Below, piece after piece: positions 1 to 8,937 of a DNA stretch of 64,000 bases. Below the pieces are notes generated by a model that saw only the letters and a program-made list of their open reading frames with translations, was not told the origin of the DNA and searched no databases. The DNA is from Pseudanabaena minima (GTDB taxonomy: Bacteria > Cyanobacteriota > Cyanobacteriia > Pseudanabaenales > Pseudanabaenaceae): assembly GCF_051131155.1 (NCBI RefSeq), contig NZ_CP159508.1, positions 434,001-498,000 of the forward strand, read 5' to 3'. The position numbers and the translations under genes were made by a program. Positions within the stretch are counted from its first letter, which is position 1. Every line of letters begins with the position of its first letter.

Positions 1-154
1 GCTAAAGAGAGACTTTCAAAAAAATAATTTTGGAGTTTTCAGCACATTTGATACTGGAAATATCAAAATTCTTTTCATAGTAAGAATTGCTGAATTCATT
101 GAGAAGAGATGTTGCTGAGTAACGTATCTTTCTCTTTTTATATACAGGCTAATT

Positions 155-400
155 TCATTTTCTACTGCGATCAATGCGGTATAGCCATAGCATCAAAGCT
201 AATACTCCAACCTGTAGTCCAAAGCTACCTAAATTAGCTTCTAGCTCTCCATTGCCTGCAATTAATCTTGCAAAAAAGATAACCGCGCCAATAAATCCCG
301 ATCCTGCAAAAGCGATGTAGATAAATATGCGGAGACCTCGATAGGGAGATTTGGCTTCACGCCTGAGACGCTCGTACTGTTCAGAATTGAGTTTAGGCAC
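155..400 (-). CDS. DUF3493-type small membrane protein
   Basis: An 81-residue protein with a charged N-terminus (KLNSEQYERLRREAKSPYRG) followed by two hydrophobic segments at about residues 25-45 and 57-75, ending in a basic tail. The RREAKSPYRGLR stretch before the first membrane helix is what I associate with the DUF3493 family of cyanobacteria and plastids, whose plant members are linked to photosystem II assembly. The function of this copy is not shown by the sequence. It is followed, on its upstream side, by a short interval and the family A repeat at 469. Family assignment is from recall and fairly likely; the role is unknown. Confidence 0.7.
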   Translation of the reverse strand: MPKLNSEQYERLRREAKSPYRGLRIFIYIAFAGSGFIGAVIFFARLIAGNGELEANLGSFGLQVGVLALMLWLYRIDRSRK

Positions 401-468
401 AATTTTTAGTTAGCTGTTATAAAGTTGAGTGCTTCGCACTCACTTTTTATATTATTGGTAATTATTTA

Positions 469-578
469 ATGTCAGTTCAGCAAAGACACAAAATAGTAAG
501 AATTGCAAAGCAATTCTTACTATTTTGTGTCTTTGCGCTGTGCTTTGCACGCCACAAATGGCTATATCAAACTCACAT
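469..578 (-). mobile_element. Family A MITE-like element, copy A1
   Basis: A 110-bp element bounded by imperfect terminal inverted repeats (ATGTCAGTTC at the left, reverse complement of AAACTCACAT at the right). It contains two adjacent hairpins: one with stem GACACAAAATAG and tip GCAAAGC, the other a degenerate GGCGTGC stem. It is flanked by perfect 7-bp direct repeats TTATTTA at 462-468 and 579-585, the signature of a transposition target duplication. The right-hand duplication contains the stop codon of pgl. Orientation is opposite to copies A7 and A9. Confidence 0.8.
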
Positions 579-1289
579 TTATTTAGATTTCATGGCTGTG
601 CGATCGCATAGCCAAATAGTATTACCAGTAATCAACCGTGATGGATATTGGTTGACATCCCCTTGAGGCGCTAACACTGCAGTTAACGCTTTTGCCTTGG
701 CAGCACCTTCAATCATGAAAATAATCTCTTTCGCCTGATTAATCAAAGGTACAGTCATGGTGATTCGAGGTTGTCCATCTTTTTCACCCACGGTTACAAG
801 GCGATCGCTAACTTTAAGAGCCTTGGTATGTGGAAATAGCGAGGCTGTATGCCCGTCGTCCCCCATTCCCAACAAAATTAGATCGAATTTAGGAAATTCT
901 CCTTTATTGACACCAAAAAATTCTTGAATATGCTGTTCATACTTTGCGGCAGCGATCACAGGATCATGAGCATCAGTTGGCACTGCATGAATATTTGACT
1001 CAGGAATAGCTACATGACTAAGCCATGCTTGGCGAGTCATCCCTTCATTACTTTGTGGATCGCTGACAGGTACATATCGCTCATCCCCCCAAAAAACATG
1101 TACATTTGACCAGTCCCATCCTTTACTTGCTAAGAGTTCATACAAAACACGAGGTGTACTACCACCTGCGGCAACGATGGTAAAACGTTCATTTTTAGAG
1201 ATTGCTTCATCATAGGCAAGTTGACATAATAACAATGCTCTTGAGGCGATTTCAGCGCGATCATTCCAAATTTCTACTTGTCTAGCCAT
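579..1289 (-). CDS. pgl: 6-phosphogluconolactonase
   Basis: Hydrolyses 6-phosphogluconolactone to 6-phosphogluconate in the oxidative pentose phosphate pathway, in the cytosol. The 236-residue product shows the family signatures AAGGSTPRVLYELL, FWGDERYVP, LLGMGDDGHTASLFPHT and PRITMTVPLI in order, and the length is normal. I chose the ATG at 1289 (MARQVEIWND) because an AGAGGT sequence lies just upstream; an upstream in-frame ATG at 1376 would add 29 low-complexity residues unlike the family. The 3' end is unusual: the stop codon lies in the 7-bp duplication of a family A repeat, so the element landed exactly at the end of the gene. Confidence 0.95.
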   Translation of the reverse strand: MARQVEIWNDRAEIASRALLLCQLAYDEAISKNERFTIVAAGGSTPRVLYELLASKGWDWSNVHVFWGDERYVPVSDPQSNEGMTRQAWLSHVAIPESNIHAVPTDAHDPVIAAAKYEQHIQEFFGVNKGEFPKFDLILLGMGDDGHTASLFPHTKALKVSDRLVTVGEKDGQPRITMTVPLINQAKEIIFMIEGAAKAKALTAVLAPQGDVNQYPSRLITGNTIWLCDRTAMKSK

Positions 1290-1533
1290 AAAAAATACCT
1301 CTGTAGCGAAGAAATGGTGGGTAATGAAATGAATGATGCATTTTGTATTTTTTGATAAATTGTATTTTTTGATCAATTTGACTGATCAAGATGGTCAACT
1401 TTTATCAATTTTTATCAATCAATCTTAAGAGAGGTGTCTTTTATTTCATTTTGTGTGATTTTTGACAGTACTAACGAGCAAATGTATTAACCTATAAAAT
1501 GTTAGAACAATATTAAGGTTAAGGTAAATTGTC

Positions 1534-1743
1534 ATGACACCTGCTATCATACGCCTCTTCTGGGACTCAGTTAACCAAGCGCAGCCAAATCTACTTTTAA
1601 ATCTGGATGATGATGGACTGATGAGCTGGCTGGTTGACCAAGTCCAACAGCGCTCTTCGCTCGATTCCCATCAACAAAATGATCTCAGTAACTACATCAG
1701 CAATCGTCTACCCTTAATTCGAGAAATGGCGTATCAGAGCTAG
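1534..1743 (+). CDS. Conserved-looking small acidic protein
   Basis: A 69-residue soluble protein beginning MTPAIIRLFWDSVNQAQ, with no membrane segment, no cysteine and no motif that I recognise. The AGGTTAAGGTAA sequence 10-20 bases upstream could serve as ribosome binding site. It reads as a coherent protein (balanced hydrophobic and acidic residues, several predicted helices) and stands alone between pgl and asnS, pointing the same way as asnS but 268 bp away. Small proteins of this kind are common in cyanobacterial genomes; function unknown. Confidence 0.65.
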   Translation: MTPAIIRLFWDSVNQAQPNLLLNLDDDGLMSWLVDQVQQRSSLDSHQQNDLSNYISNRLPLIREMAYQS

Positions 1744-2011
1744 TTGCTCGAATACGATTGATTAGAACTTATTTAATTCTAAGGTTTTTTAAGATAGCGT
1801 ATTTACTTCTCAAGTACTACCTTTCGATTAGGCAAAGAGCCTGACTACATAATATTTAGGAATATTTAGGGGATTTTTCTAAAGGGGAACATCTTAAATT
1901 TCTGACAGTACCATACGCCAAAATGTTAGGATACTTGCCTGAGCTATGCGATCGCTGGTTTCATTCCTCTGCAAATTACTCACAGTTGTTTCTAGCAATT
2001 ATTTCTAGCGT

Positions 2012-3412
2012 ATGTCATCTGCAAGAATCATCGACTTATTACGTAGCGGTCTAACTAGTCAGTCCTATATTGTCCGTGGTTGGGTGCGGACAAAGCGCGA
2101 AGGTAAGGAAATTACTTTTTTAGAACTAAATGATGGTTCATCACTACATGGGTTGCAAATAGTTTTACCGCAGACGATTGATAACTACACAACGCTAATC
2201 AAGCAAATAACTACAGGCACGTCCGTAGAGGTATCTGGCACTTTAGTTGAGTCCATGGGCAAAGGGCAAAGGGTAGAAATGCAAGCCTCTGTGATCGCTA
2301 TTTTTGGTATAGCTGATCCTGAGACTTATCCTTTACAGAAAAAACGTCACTCAATCGAATTTCTTCGCACCATCGCCCATTTGCGCCCACGCACAAATAT
2401 GTTTGGTGCTGTGTTTCGTGTTAGAAATGCTTGTGCCTTTGCAATTCATAAGTTTTTTCAAGAACGTGGTTTTTTATGGGTACATACACCAATCATTACC
2501 GCTAGTGATTGCGAAGGTGCTGGCGAGATGTTTGGTGTAACTACTTTTGACTTAAATAAAGTGGCTGCGGCAGGTAAGTCCGTTGATTTTGCACAGGACT
2601 TTTTTGGGAAGCCAGCCTTTTTGACAGTCAGCGGTCAACTAGAAGCAGAAATTATGGCAACTGCTTTTTCTAACGTCTATACTTTTGGTCCCACTTTTAG
2701 GGCTGAGAACTCGAATACTTCGCGCCACCTTGCCGAGTTTTGGATGATTGAACCAGAGATGGCTTTTTGCGATCTCGAAGGAGATGCAGATCTAGCCGAA
2801 GATTTTCTCAAATATATTTTCAATTATGTTTTGGAAACTTGTCCTGAAGATATGGAGTTTTTCCAAGAACGGGTAAATGCTCAAGTAATGACCAATGCAC
2901 GCAAAATTGTTGATGAGAAATTTGAGCGAATTACCTATACAGAAGCGATCGCCATTCTCGAAAAGAGCAATAAAACCTTTGAGTTTCCTGTGTCATGGGG
3001 ATTAGATCTCCAATCTGAACATGAGCGATTTTTAGCAGAAGAACATTTCCAAAAGCCCGTGATCGTGATGGATTATCCATTGGGAATCAAAGCATTTTAT
3101 ATGCGGGTGAATGAGGATACTGCAAGTGATCGCCAAACTGTAAGAGCAATGGATATTCTCGCTCCAGGTGTAGGTGAAATTATTGGCGGTTCGCAGCGTG
3201 AAGAGCGTCTCGATATCTTGGAATCCAGAATTCGTAGTGTCGGTTTAAATCCTGAAGACTATTGGTGGTATCTCGATCTACGTCGCTATGGAACCGTACC
3301 TCATGCTGGCTTTGGACTAGGCTTTGAACGTTTAGTCCAGTTCATCACTGGCATGGGAAATATTCGGGATGTAATTCCATTTCCTCGATGTCCTCAGAGT
3401 GCTGAGTTTTAA
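2012..3412 (+). CDS. asnS: Asparagine--tRNA ligase
   Basis: Charges tRNA-Asn with asparagine using ATP. The 466-residue product has an N-terminal OB-fold anticodon-binding domain (about 1-110, with VRGWVRTKREGKEITFLELN) and a class II synthetase core. Motif 2 is visible as FRAENSNTSRHLAEFWMIEP near residue 228 and motif 3 as GFGLGFERLVQF near residue 440. The residues QFFQ/PRCPQSAEF at the end match the usual AsnRS terminus, so the gene is complete. A degenerate family A repeat begins at the stop codon. Distinguished from AspRS by length and by the ENSNTSRHLAEF motif 2. Confidence 0.97.
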   Translation: MSSARIIDLLRSGLTSQSYIVRGWVRTKREGKEITFLELNDGSSLHGLQIVLPQTIDNYTTLIKQITTGTSVEVSGTLVESMGKGQRVEMQASVIAIFGIADPETYPLQKKRHSIEFLRTIAHLRPRTNMFGAVFRVRNACAFAIHKFFQERGFLWVHTPIITASDCEGAGEMFGVTTFDLNKVAAAGKSVDFAQDFFGKPAFLTVSGQLEAEIMATAFSNVYTFGPTFRAENSNTSRHLAEFWMIEPEMAFCDLEGDADLAEDFLKYIFNYVLETCPEDMEFFQERVNAQVMTNARKIVDEKFERITYTEAIAILEKSNKTFEFPVSWGLDLQSEHERFLAEEHFQKPVIVMDYPLGIKAFYMRVNEDTASDRQTVRAMDILAPGVGEIIGGSQREERLDILESRIRSVGLNPEDYWWYLDLRRYGTVPHAGFGLGFERLVQFITGMGNIRDVIPFPRCPQSAEF

Positions 3413-3517
3413 CTTAAGTTTAGCCATTTGCGGCGTGCTTTGCACGCCGCAAATGGCGGAAAATGGTAAGAATCACTTAGCGATTCTTACCATTTTCCGA
3501 TTTCGTCGAACTGATGC
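3413..3517 (+). mobile_element. Family A element, copy A2 (left end eroded)
   Basis: The two-hairpin body is intact: GCCATTTGCGGCGTGC pairs with its complement around tip TTT, followed by AAAATGGTAAGAATC pairing around tip TTAG. The right terminal repeat TCGAACTGATG is present, but the left end (AACTTAAG) is eroded and no target duplication is visible. It lies between asnS and guaD, which converge on it, so it probably also acts as a bidirectional terminator. Confidence 0.65.
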
Positions 3518-3551
3518 AGGTTTAGGCAGAATGAAGAGTGCATTGCGCCCT

Positions 3552-4883
3552 TCAACCTGCATGAGCTAATTCACCCATAATGTAAGTTGCCGAGATCGCT
3601 CGATCATCACCCATAATGATCGTCGCAAATAGTTGATCGGAGATTTCATCAAGTGTGGTTGCCATCTCTTCTGAAGATTGATTTCTTAATGCCATAATTG
3701 GTGTTGAGCGCAAATTTAGTACTACAAAATCGGCTTCTTTGCCAATTTCAAAATTGCCCAATTTATCCTCAAGACATAATGCTCTTGCTCCCCCCAAAGT
3801 CGCCAAAAATAATGCTTGAAATGCTGATAATTTTTGCGATCGTAACTGTGCAACTTGATAGGCAGCACTAGCTGTTTTCAAGATTGAAAAACTGGTTCCC
3901 GCACCTATATCGGTTCCTAATCCGACTTTTACAGGTGTTTCTGAAGATTTTGCTTTCTCTAATTTGAATAGTCCGCTCCCCAAAAATAGATTGGAAGTTG
4001 GGCAAAAGGCGATTGCCGCTTTTGCTTCAGATAATCTTGCAAATTCGCGATCAGTAAGTTGGACTCCATGAGCAAATACAGATCTTTCAGCTACTAAACC
4101 AGCTTGATCATAGACATCAAGATAACCATCACTTTCAGGAAACTCAGCAATAACCGCATCTACTTCTTTCACATTTTCTGAAAGATGTGTATGTAAATAA
4201 ACATCAGGAAATTCCTGCAAAAGTTTACCGATATTAGTTAGTTGATCTGGTGTCGATGTAAGTGCAAATCTCGGCGTGACTGCGTAAAGTAAGCGATCGC
4301 ACTTGTGCCACTTCTCAATTAGCTGCTTAGTTTCTAGATAAGAAGATAATGCTGTGTCTCTCAAAAATTCTGGAGCATTACGATCCATCATTACTTTGCC
4401 AGCAATCATCCGCAAATTACGACGCTGCGCTTCTTCAAAAAATGCATCCGTAGATTGTGGAAATACTGCGGTAAATACCAAGGCGGTTGTAGTTCCATTT
4501 CGCAGTAGCTCATTAAGAAAGATAGAGGCTATCTTTGAGGCATAATTGCGATCAGCAAATTTCCGTTCTGTGGGGAATGTATAGGTACTTAGCCATTCTA
4601 ATAACTGCTCGCCATAGGAAGCAATCATTTCTGTCTGTGGAAAATGAATATGTGTATCAATGAATCCTGAGACAATTAGGCGATCGCGATACTCTGTAAT
4701 CGGAATATCTTTATATTTAGCTTGCAGATCTTGATAGTCACCTAAATCTTTGACTTTTCCATTTTCAACTATCAGCAAACCATCGGTAAAGTAACGAATA
4801 CAATCAGCTTCTGGGGCATAGAATGGATCGGCGATCACATCTAGAAAACTGGCTCGAAATCCTTTAATCGGTTGATGTTGCAT
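3552..4883 (-). CDS. guaD: Guanine deaminase
   Basis: Converts guanine to xanthine and ammonia, in purine salvage. It belongs to the amidohydrolase superfamily: the zinc-binding SGFIDTHIHFPQTEM motif near residue 75, THLSENVKE for the third histidine, FAHGVQLTDREF, and GTDIGAGTSFSIL with the metal-binding aspartate are all present. FCPTSNLFLGSG is a guanine deaminase hallmark. The ATG at 4883 (MQHQPIKGF) fits the family; an in-frame ATG at 4907 would add eight residues. The C-terminal metal-dependent-hydrolase beta domain (ADFVVLNL) is complete. Convergent with asnS. Confidence 0.93.
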   Translation of the reverse strand: MQHQPIKGFRASFLDVIADPFYAPEADCIRYFTDGLLIVENGKVKDLGDYQDLQAKYKDIPITEYRDRLIVSGFIDTHIHFPQTEMIASYGEQLLEWLSTYTFPTERKFADRNYASKIASIFLNELLRNGTTTALVFTAVFPQSTDAFFEEAQRRNLRMIAGKVMMDRNAPEFLRDTALSSYLETKQLIEKWHKCDRLLYAVTPRFALTSTPDQLTNIGKLLQEFPDVYLHTHLSENVKEVDAVIAEFPESDGYLDVYDQAGLVAERSVFAHGVQLTDREFARLSEAKAAIAFCPTSNLFLGSGLFKLEKAKSSETPVKVGLGTDIGAGTSFSILKTASAAYQVAQLRSQKLSAFQALFLATLGGARALCLEDKLGNFEIGKEADFVVLNLRSTPIMALRNQSSEEMATTLDEISDQLFATIIMGDDRAISATYIMGELAHAG

Positions 4884-5115
4884 AGTTAAAAAATAGTAAT
4901 CGAGCAAAAAATGCTTAGTTTAATGAGTTTGGTTTAATGAACCTATTTTTCGCATTTTTTAGTTTTAACTGTAGTCGCAAAAAGTACAATAAATTTACAT
5001 GAGATAGACATTGCATAGACATTACTAGGTACTGATTAATTAGCCAAAATGAGAGGCAATAAAAGCTCAGCAATAGTAATACTCCAACACAAAATAGCTA
5101 TGTCATTTTGTGTTG

Positions 5116-5230
5116 TATAGCTACAGTTACTTCTTAAGAAAAATCAAAAAACAATAATTGATTGGCAGTACATAGCGCTACCAATCAATTATTAAACTTT
5201 ACAAATATTGTGTGCGCGGTTATTAGCTAT
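5116..5230. repeat. Family B palindromic element, copy B0
   Basis: Starts TATAGCTACAG and ends TTATTAGCTATA, with a central long inverted repeat AATAATTGATTGG around a GTACATAGCGCTA tip. It matches the family B layout (see copy B10) although the arms are eroded. It sits just beyond the psbA terminator. Confidence 0.55.
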
Positions 5231-5268
5231 AAAAAAGCCCCCTCTAAAAATAAAGAGGAGGCTTTTTT
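5231..5268 (-). terminator. Rho-independent terminator of psbA
   Basis: Read on the minus strand this is a strong stem (GCCTCCTC pairing with GAGGGGGC, allowing one mismatch) around an A/T loop, with A-tract before and a T-run after. It lies 33 bp past the psbA stop codon. Confidence 0.85.
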
Positions 5269-5300
5269 ATCTAGCTATTTCAAAGAATCAATCTCGAAGA

Positions 5301-6383
5301 TTAACCATTGATAGAAGGAGCGCTCATAGCAACAGGAGCAACATCAACAGCAGCCAAATCGAGAGGGAAGTTGTGAGCATTGCGCTCGTGCATTACTTCC
5401 ATACCCAAGTTTGCGCGGTTGATTACGTCTGCCCAAGATGGTACTACACGTCCTTGGCTGTCAGAAATCGATTGGTTGAAGTTGAATCCATTCAAGTTGA
5501 ATGCCATCGTGCTTACGCCCAATGCGGTGAACCAGATGCCAACTACTGGCCATAGTGCCAAGAAGAAGTGCAAGCTGCGGCTGTTGTTGAAGCTGGCATA
5601 TTGGAAAATCAAGCGTCCGAAGTAGCCGTGAGCTGCAACGATGTTGTAGGTTTCTTCTTCTTGTCCGAACTTGTAGCCTGCGTTTTGGCTTTCGTTTTCG
5701 GTGGTTTCACGAATCAAGCTGCTGGTTACCAATGAACCGTGCATTGCACTGAACAAGGAACCGCCGAACACGCCTGCTACGCCCAACATGTGGAAGGGGT
5801 GCATCAAGATGTTGTGCTCTGCTTGGAATACGATCATGAAGTTGAATGTACCACTGATTCCCAAAGGCATACCGTCAGAGAAGCTTCCTTGTCCGATTGG
5901 GTAGATCAAGAATACTGCGGTTGCTGCTGCTACGGGGGCAGAGTATGCTACGGCGATCCATGGACGCATACCGAGGCGGTATGACAATTCCCATTCACGT
6001 CCCATGTAGCAGAAAATTCCGAGCAAGAAGTGGAAAATTACCAATTGGTAAGGACCACCGTTGTATAGCCATTCGTCGAGGCTATCTGCTTCCCAAATGG
6101 GGTAAAAGTGCAGGCCAATCGCGTTGGAGGATGGTACGACTGCGCCGGAAATCATGTTGTTGCCGAATAGCAAGGAGCCTGCTACTGGTTCACGGATACC
6201 GTCAATATCGACAGGTGGTGCTGCGATGAAGGCGATTACGAAGCAAATGGTCGCTGCGAGTAAGCAAGGGATCATGATTACGCCGAACCAGCCTACATAG
6301 AGGCGGTTGTCGGTGCTGGTGATCCAGTTGCAAAATTGATCCCACAGTGACGCACTTTCGCGTCTTTGTACTGCTGTTGTCAT
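5301..6383 (-). CDS. psbA: Photosystem II D1 protein, Glu130 form
   Basis: D1 binds the primary photochemical cofactors and the manganese cluster in the thylakoid membrane. All key residues sit at canonical numbers in the 360-residue product: Tyr161 (TyrZ), Asp170, His190, His198, His272, Ser264 in the QB site, His332, Glu333, His337, Asp342 and Ala344, the processing site before a 16-residue tail ending APSING. Residue 130 is Glu, the form associated with high-light D1 isoforms rather than the Gln130 form. AAGGAT lies 10-15 bases before the ATG. It is monocistronic: terminator downstream, AT-rich leader upstream. Confidence 0.98.
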   Translation of the reverse strand: MTTAVQRRESASLWDQFCNWITSTDNRLYVGWFGVIMIPCLLAATICFVIAFIAAPPVDIDGIREPVAGSLLFGNNMISGAVVPSSNAIGLHFYPIWEADSLDEWLYNGGPYQLVIFHFLLGIFCYMGREWELSYRLGMRPWIAVAYSAPVAAATAVFLIYPIGQGSFSDGMPLGISGTFNFMIVFQAEHNILMHPFHMLGVAGVFGGSLFSAMHGSLVTSSLIRETTENESQNAGYKFGQEEETYNIVAAHGYFGRLIFQYASFNNSRSLHFFLALWPVVGIWFTALGVSTMAFNLNGFNFNQSISDSQGRVVPSWADVINRANLGMEVMHERNAHNFPLDLAAVDVAPVAMSAPSING

Positions 6384-6540
6384 GATTGCAAATAATCCTT
6401 GTTGGGAATGAATAGGTTATGAAAATTTATATATAAGCTTACGCCTATATAAATAGGTTAGTGGATGTATTGAGTAATGTAAATAGTTAAATCTTAAATC
6501 TATCTATAGATAAATGCGAGCGCTAACAAGCCCCAAACAT
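6384..6540 (-). promoter_or_regulatory. psbA leader and promoter region
   Basis: The 157 bp between murB and psbA are AT-rich. Read on the minus strand they contain TATATA/TATAAATT stretches that could be -10 elements, a single TTTACATT half-site similar to one half of the HLR1 (RpaB) element, and AAGGAT before the start. Only one HLR1 half is visible, so RpaB control is a guess. The exact promoter cannot be fixed by eye. Confidence 0.35.
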
Positions 6541-7437
6541 TTAGAAATGACCGATCATTTTGACTTCGGTTTCCAGTACCACACCATAGCGATCGCTAAT
6601 CACTGTTTTAATGTGTTCTATGAGACTGAAAATATCGTTAGCCTTTGCACTGCCAAGATTAACGATGAAATTAGCGTGTAGTTCTGAGACTTGAGCATTA
6701 CCAATTTGATAGCCTTTCAGTCCAGCATCTTGGATAAGGCGTGCTGCAAATTGGGGTAAAGGATTACGAAAAACACTACCGCAGTTAGGCAAGTGATAGG
6801 GCTGCGTAGTATGCCTGACTTTGAGCTTTGCCTCAGTGTCGGCAGCGATCGCCTCTGGATCACCACCAATCTGCAATTTGAAAGTTGCCTCTGTGACTAG
6901 TTGCGATGATGCTTGTAAAGCCGATGTGCGATAACTGAAATCTAAGTCTTGGGGATAAATTAGCTTAGATTCACCAGTCAAGCTAACAGTCTGTACTGAT
7001 ACCACACAATCAGCCGCACAGCCACCCTGTGCTCCCGCATTCATTACTACTAATCCACCCACAGTTCCAGGGATGCCAACCGCCCATTCAAAACCTGACC
7101 AACCACGACTAGCCGCTTGCATGGCTAAACGTGCTACAGGTTCACCTGAAGCGGCTGTGACCTGTCCAGATTGCTCATCAAACTCAATCCCGCGTAGATG
7201 ACGTGTGCAGATCACTAAACCCGCTAAACCATGATCGCTAATTAAGAGATTGCTCCCTGCGCCAATAATCGTGATCGGTAAGTGGCGATCGCTTGCCCAT
7301 GTCAGACTATCGGCTAGTTCTGTAGATGTGCGAGGCGAAATAAAGTATTCAGATGCGCCACCGACACGCATCGAAGTTAGCCCTGCCAGAGGTACATTTG
7401 AGCGAATTGGAATTTGGGTTTGGAGATCGAGTGACAT
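6541..7437 (-). CDS. murB: UDP-N-acetylenolpyruvoylglucosamine reductase
   Basis: Reduces UDP-GlcNAc-enolpyruvate to UDP-MurNAc with FAD and NADPH in peptidoglycan synthesis. FAD-binding signatures are present: GAGSNLLISDHGLAG near residue 60 and GIPGTVGGLVVMNAGAQGG near 120. The catalytic residues appear as the Arg of FSYRTSAL, the Ser of NCGSVFRNP and the Glu of VVLETEVKMIG at the C-terminus. The 298-residue length fits the short (type II-like) MurB form. It follows murC after 16 bp on the same strand, the usual cyanobacterial murC-murB operon. Confidence 0.96.
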   Translation of the reverse strand: MSLDLQTQIPIRSNVPLAGLTSMRVGGASEYFISPRTSTELADSLTWASDRHLPITIIGAGSNLLISDHGLAGLVICTRHLRGIEFDEQSGQVTAASGEPVARLAMQAASRGWSGFEWAVGIPGTVGGLVVMNAGAQGGCAADCVVSVQTVSLTGESKLIYPQDLDFSYRTSALQASSQLVTEATFKLQIGGDPEAIAADTEAKLKVRHTTQPYHLPNCGSVFRNPLPQFAARLIQDAGLKGYQIGNAQVSELHANFIVNLGSAKANDIFSLIEHIKTVISDRYGVVLETEVKMIGHF

Positions 7438-7453
7438 CAGCTTGGGAGTAAAA

Positions 7454-8848
7454 CTAATTAGTAGAGGAATTGATTTGCGATTCCTCCATTTCTTTCATTG
7501 TTGGTGCGATCGCCTGATTGAGATTGCCAGCACCGAGAAATACGGCAAGATCTCCAGATTGCAGTTTTTTGACTAAAAATGCTTGGACATCTTTGAGGGT
7601 TGGCAAATAATGCACTTGATCGCGCACAGCAGCGATCGCCTCGGCAACTTGTGCGCCAGTAATCTTGCCATCGTTAACTTCACTGGCAGCATAGATATCG
7701 GTGACAATCACCATGTCTGCATCGGTAAAGGATTGGCTAAATTCTGATAAAAATCGATGGGTACGGCTGTAACGATGGGGCTGAAAGATGGCAACTACCC
7801 GACTAGTAGTATTTTGTTGTCTGGCTGAGGCAAGCGTGGCAATAATTTCACTGGGATGATGGGCATAGTCATCGACAAAAGTAATCCCGTTCTGCACGCC
7901 TTTGCTCTCAAAGCGGCGGCTAGCACCGACAAAATCAGGTAAAGCCTCAGCGATCGCTTGCCATTCAACGCCCACATAACGTGCCACAGCAATCGCGGCT
8001 AGCGCATTACTGAGGTTATGTTTACCGAGAAGCCCTAATGAAATTTGCCCCAAAGGTTTGCCCCGTTCAACCACCAAGGCTTGTGTATCTGATGGCGAGT
8101 ACTGCACCTCAGTTACCGTATAGTCTGCCAAAGGATCAGTCAAACTATAGGTTATATCCAAACTAATATGCTCTTTTACCGTTGGGCAATCAATAGAGCC
8201 AACGACAACTTCACAACGTTTTGCAAAAGTCTGAAAAATTTCAATGACCTGTTCAAGGTTGTGGTAATGATCAGGATGGTCTAACTCAATATTGGTAATA
8301 ATGCCAATGTGAGATAAAAATTTCACTAAGGTGCCATCGGATTCATCAGCCTCTGCAACTAGGTATTTACCATTGCCTAAACGGGCATTTCCTTGCCAAG
8401 CACTAACTTCGCCGCCAATGATAATACTTGGATCGATTCCGCCTTTGAGCAGTAAAAATCCTACTAAGCTACTGGTCGTCGTTTTGCCATGTGTGCCTGC
8501 AACTGAAATTGCCTGAAATTGTTCGATCAAAGCGGCTAATAAATCAGAACGATGCAAAATTGGCAAGCCATTAGCTAGAGCTACCTGAAACTCGGGGTTT
8601 TGCTGATTGATTGCAGTCGAACAGACAACTTGGGGAGCATTTGCTAGATCGATGTTGTCTGCATGATGCCCTTGAAAAGTTTTTACACCAAGATCCTGTA
8701 GCTTTTGAGTGATGCGATTGCTACTAAGATCTGAGCCAGACACCGTAAATCCTTGCTTCGCTAAGATATAGGCGATCGCCGACATACCGATCCCGCCAAT
8801 ACCCACAAAATGAAAAGGTCTACCGCTGAAATCAACTGGATTCAGCAT
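7454..8848 (-). CDS. murC: UDP-N-acetylmuramate--L-alanine ligase
   Basis: Adds L-alanine to UDP-MurNAc with ATP, the first amino-acid step of peptidoglycan precursor synthesis. The 464-residue product has the N-terminal nucleotide-binding FVGIGGIGMSAIA motif, the ATP loop SVAGTHGKTTTS near residue 115, AEADESDGTLVK, NIELDHPDHY, GKHNLSNALAAIA, and the C-terminal DDYAHHPSEI and FQPHRYSRTH motifs. The ATG at 8848 directly precedes LNPVDFSGRPFHFVGIGG, a normal start. It is the first gene of the murC-murB unit. Confidence 0.97.
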   Translation of the reverse strand: MLNPVDFSGRPFHFVGIGGIGMSAIAYILAKQGFTVSGSDLSSNRITQKLQDLGVKTFQGHHADNIDLANAPQVVCSTAINQQNPEFQVALANGLPILHRSDLLAALIEQFQAISVAGTHGKTTTSSLVGFLLLKGGIDPSIIIGGEVSAWQGNARLGNGKYLVAEADESDGTLVKFLSHIGIITNIELDHPDHYHNLEQVIEIFQTFAKRCEVVVGSIDCPTVKEHISLDITYSLTDPLADYTVTEVQYSPSDTQALVVERGKPLGQISLGLLGKHNLSNALAAIAVARYVGVEWQAIAEALPDFVGASRRFESKGVQNGITFVDDYAHHPSEIIATLASARQQNTTSRVVAIFQPHRYSRTHRFLSEFSQSFTDADMVIVTDIYAASEVNDGKITGAQVAEAIAAVRDQVHYLPTLKDVQAFLVKKLQSGDLAVFLGAGNLNQAIAPTMKEMEESQINSSTN

Positions 8849-8937
8849 TTATACTTCTTACCTACCAAATAACGAGCCTAATAATAACAGATCAAAAGGT
8901 GCTGATTCGCGTCACATTTTGATTTAAACCATTTGAT

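Noticed and set aside
469..666. A plus-strand frame over the family A repeat and pgl end
   Set aside because: It reads through a transposable-like hairpin element and antisense to pgl.
1861..1885. Tandem AATATTTAGG repeat before asnS
   Set aside because: Only two units; no known regulatory element fits.
6384..6540. HLR1 (RpaB) element in the psbA leader
   Set aside because: Only one half-site TTTACATT is seen; the second half does not match.
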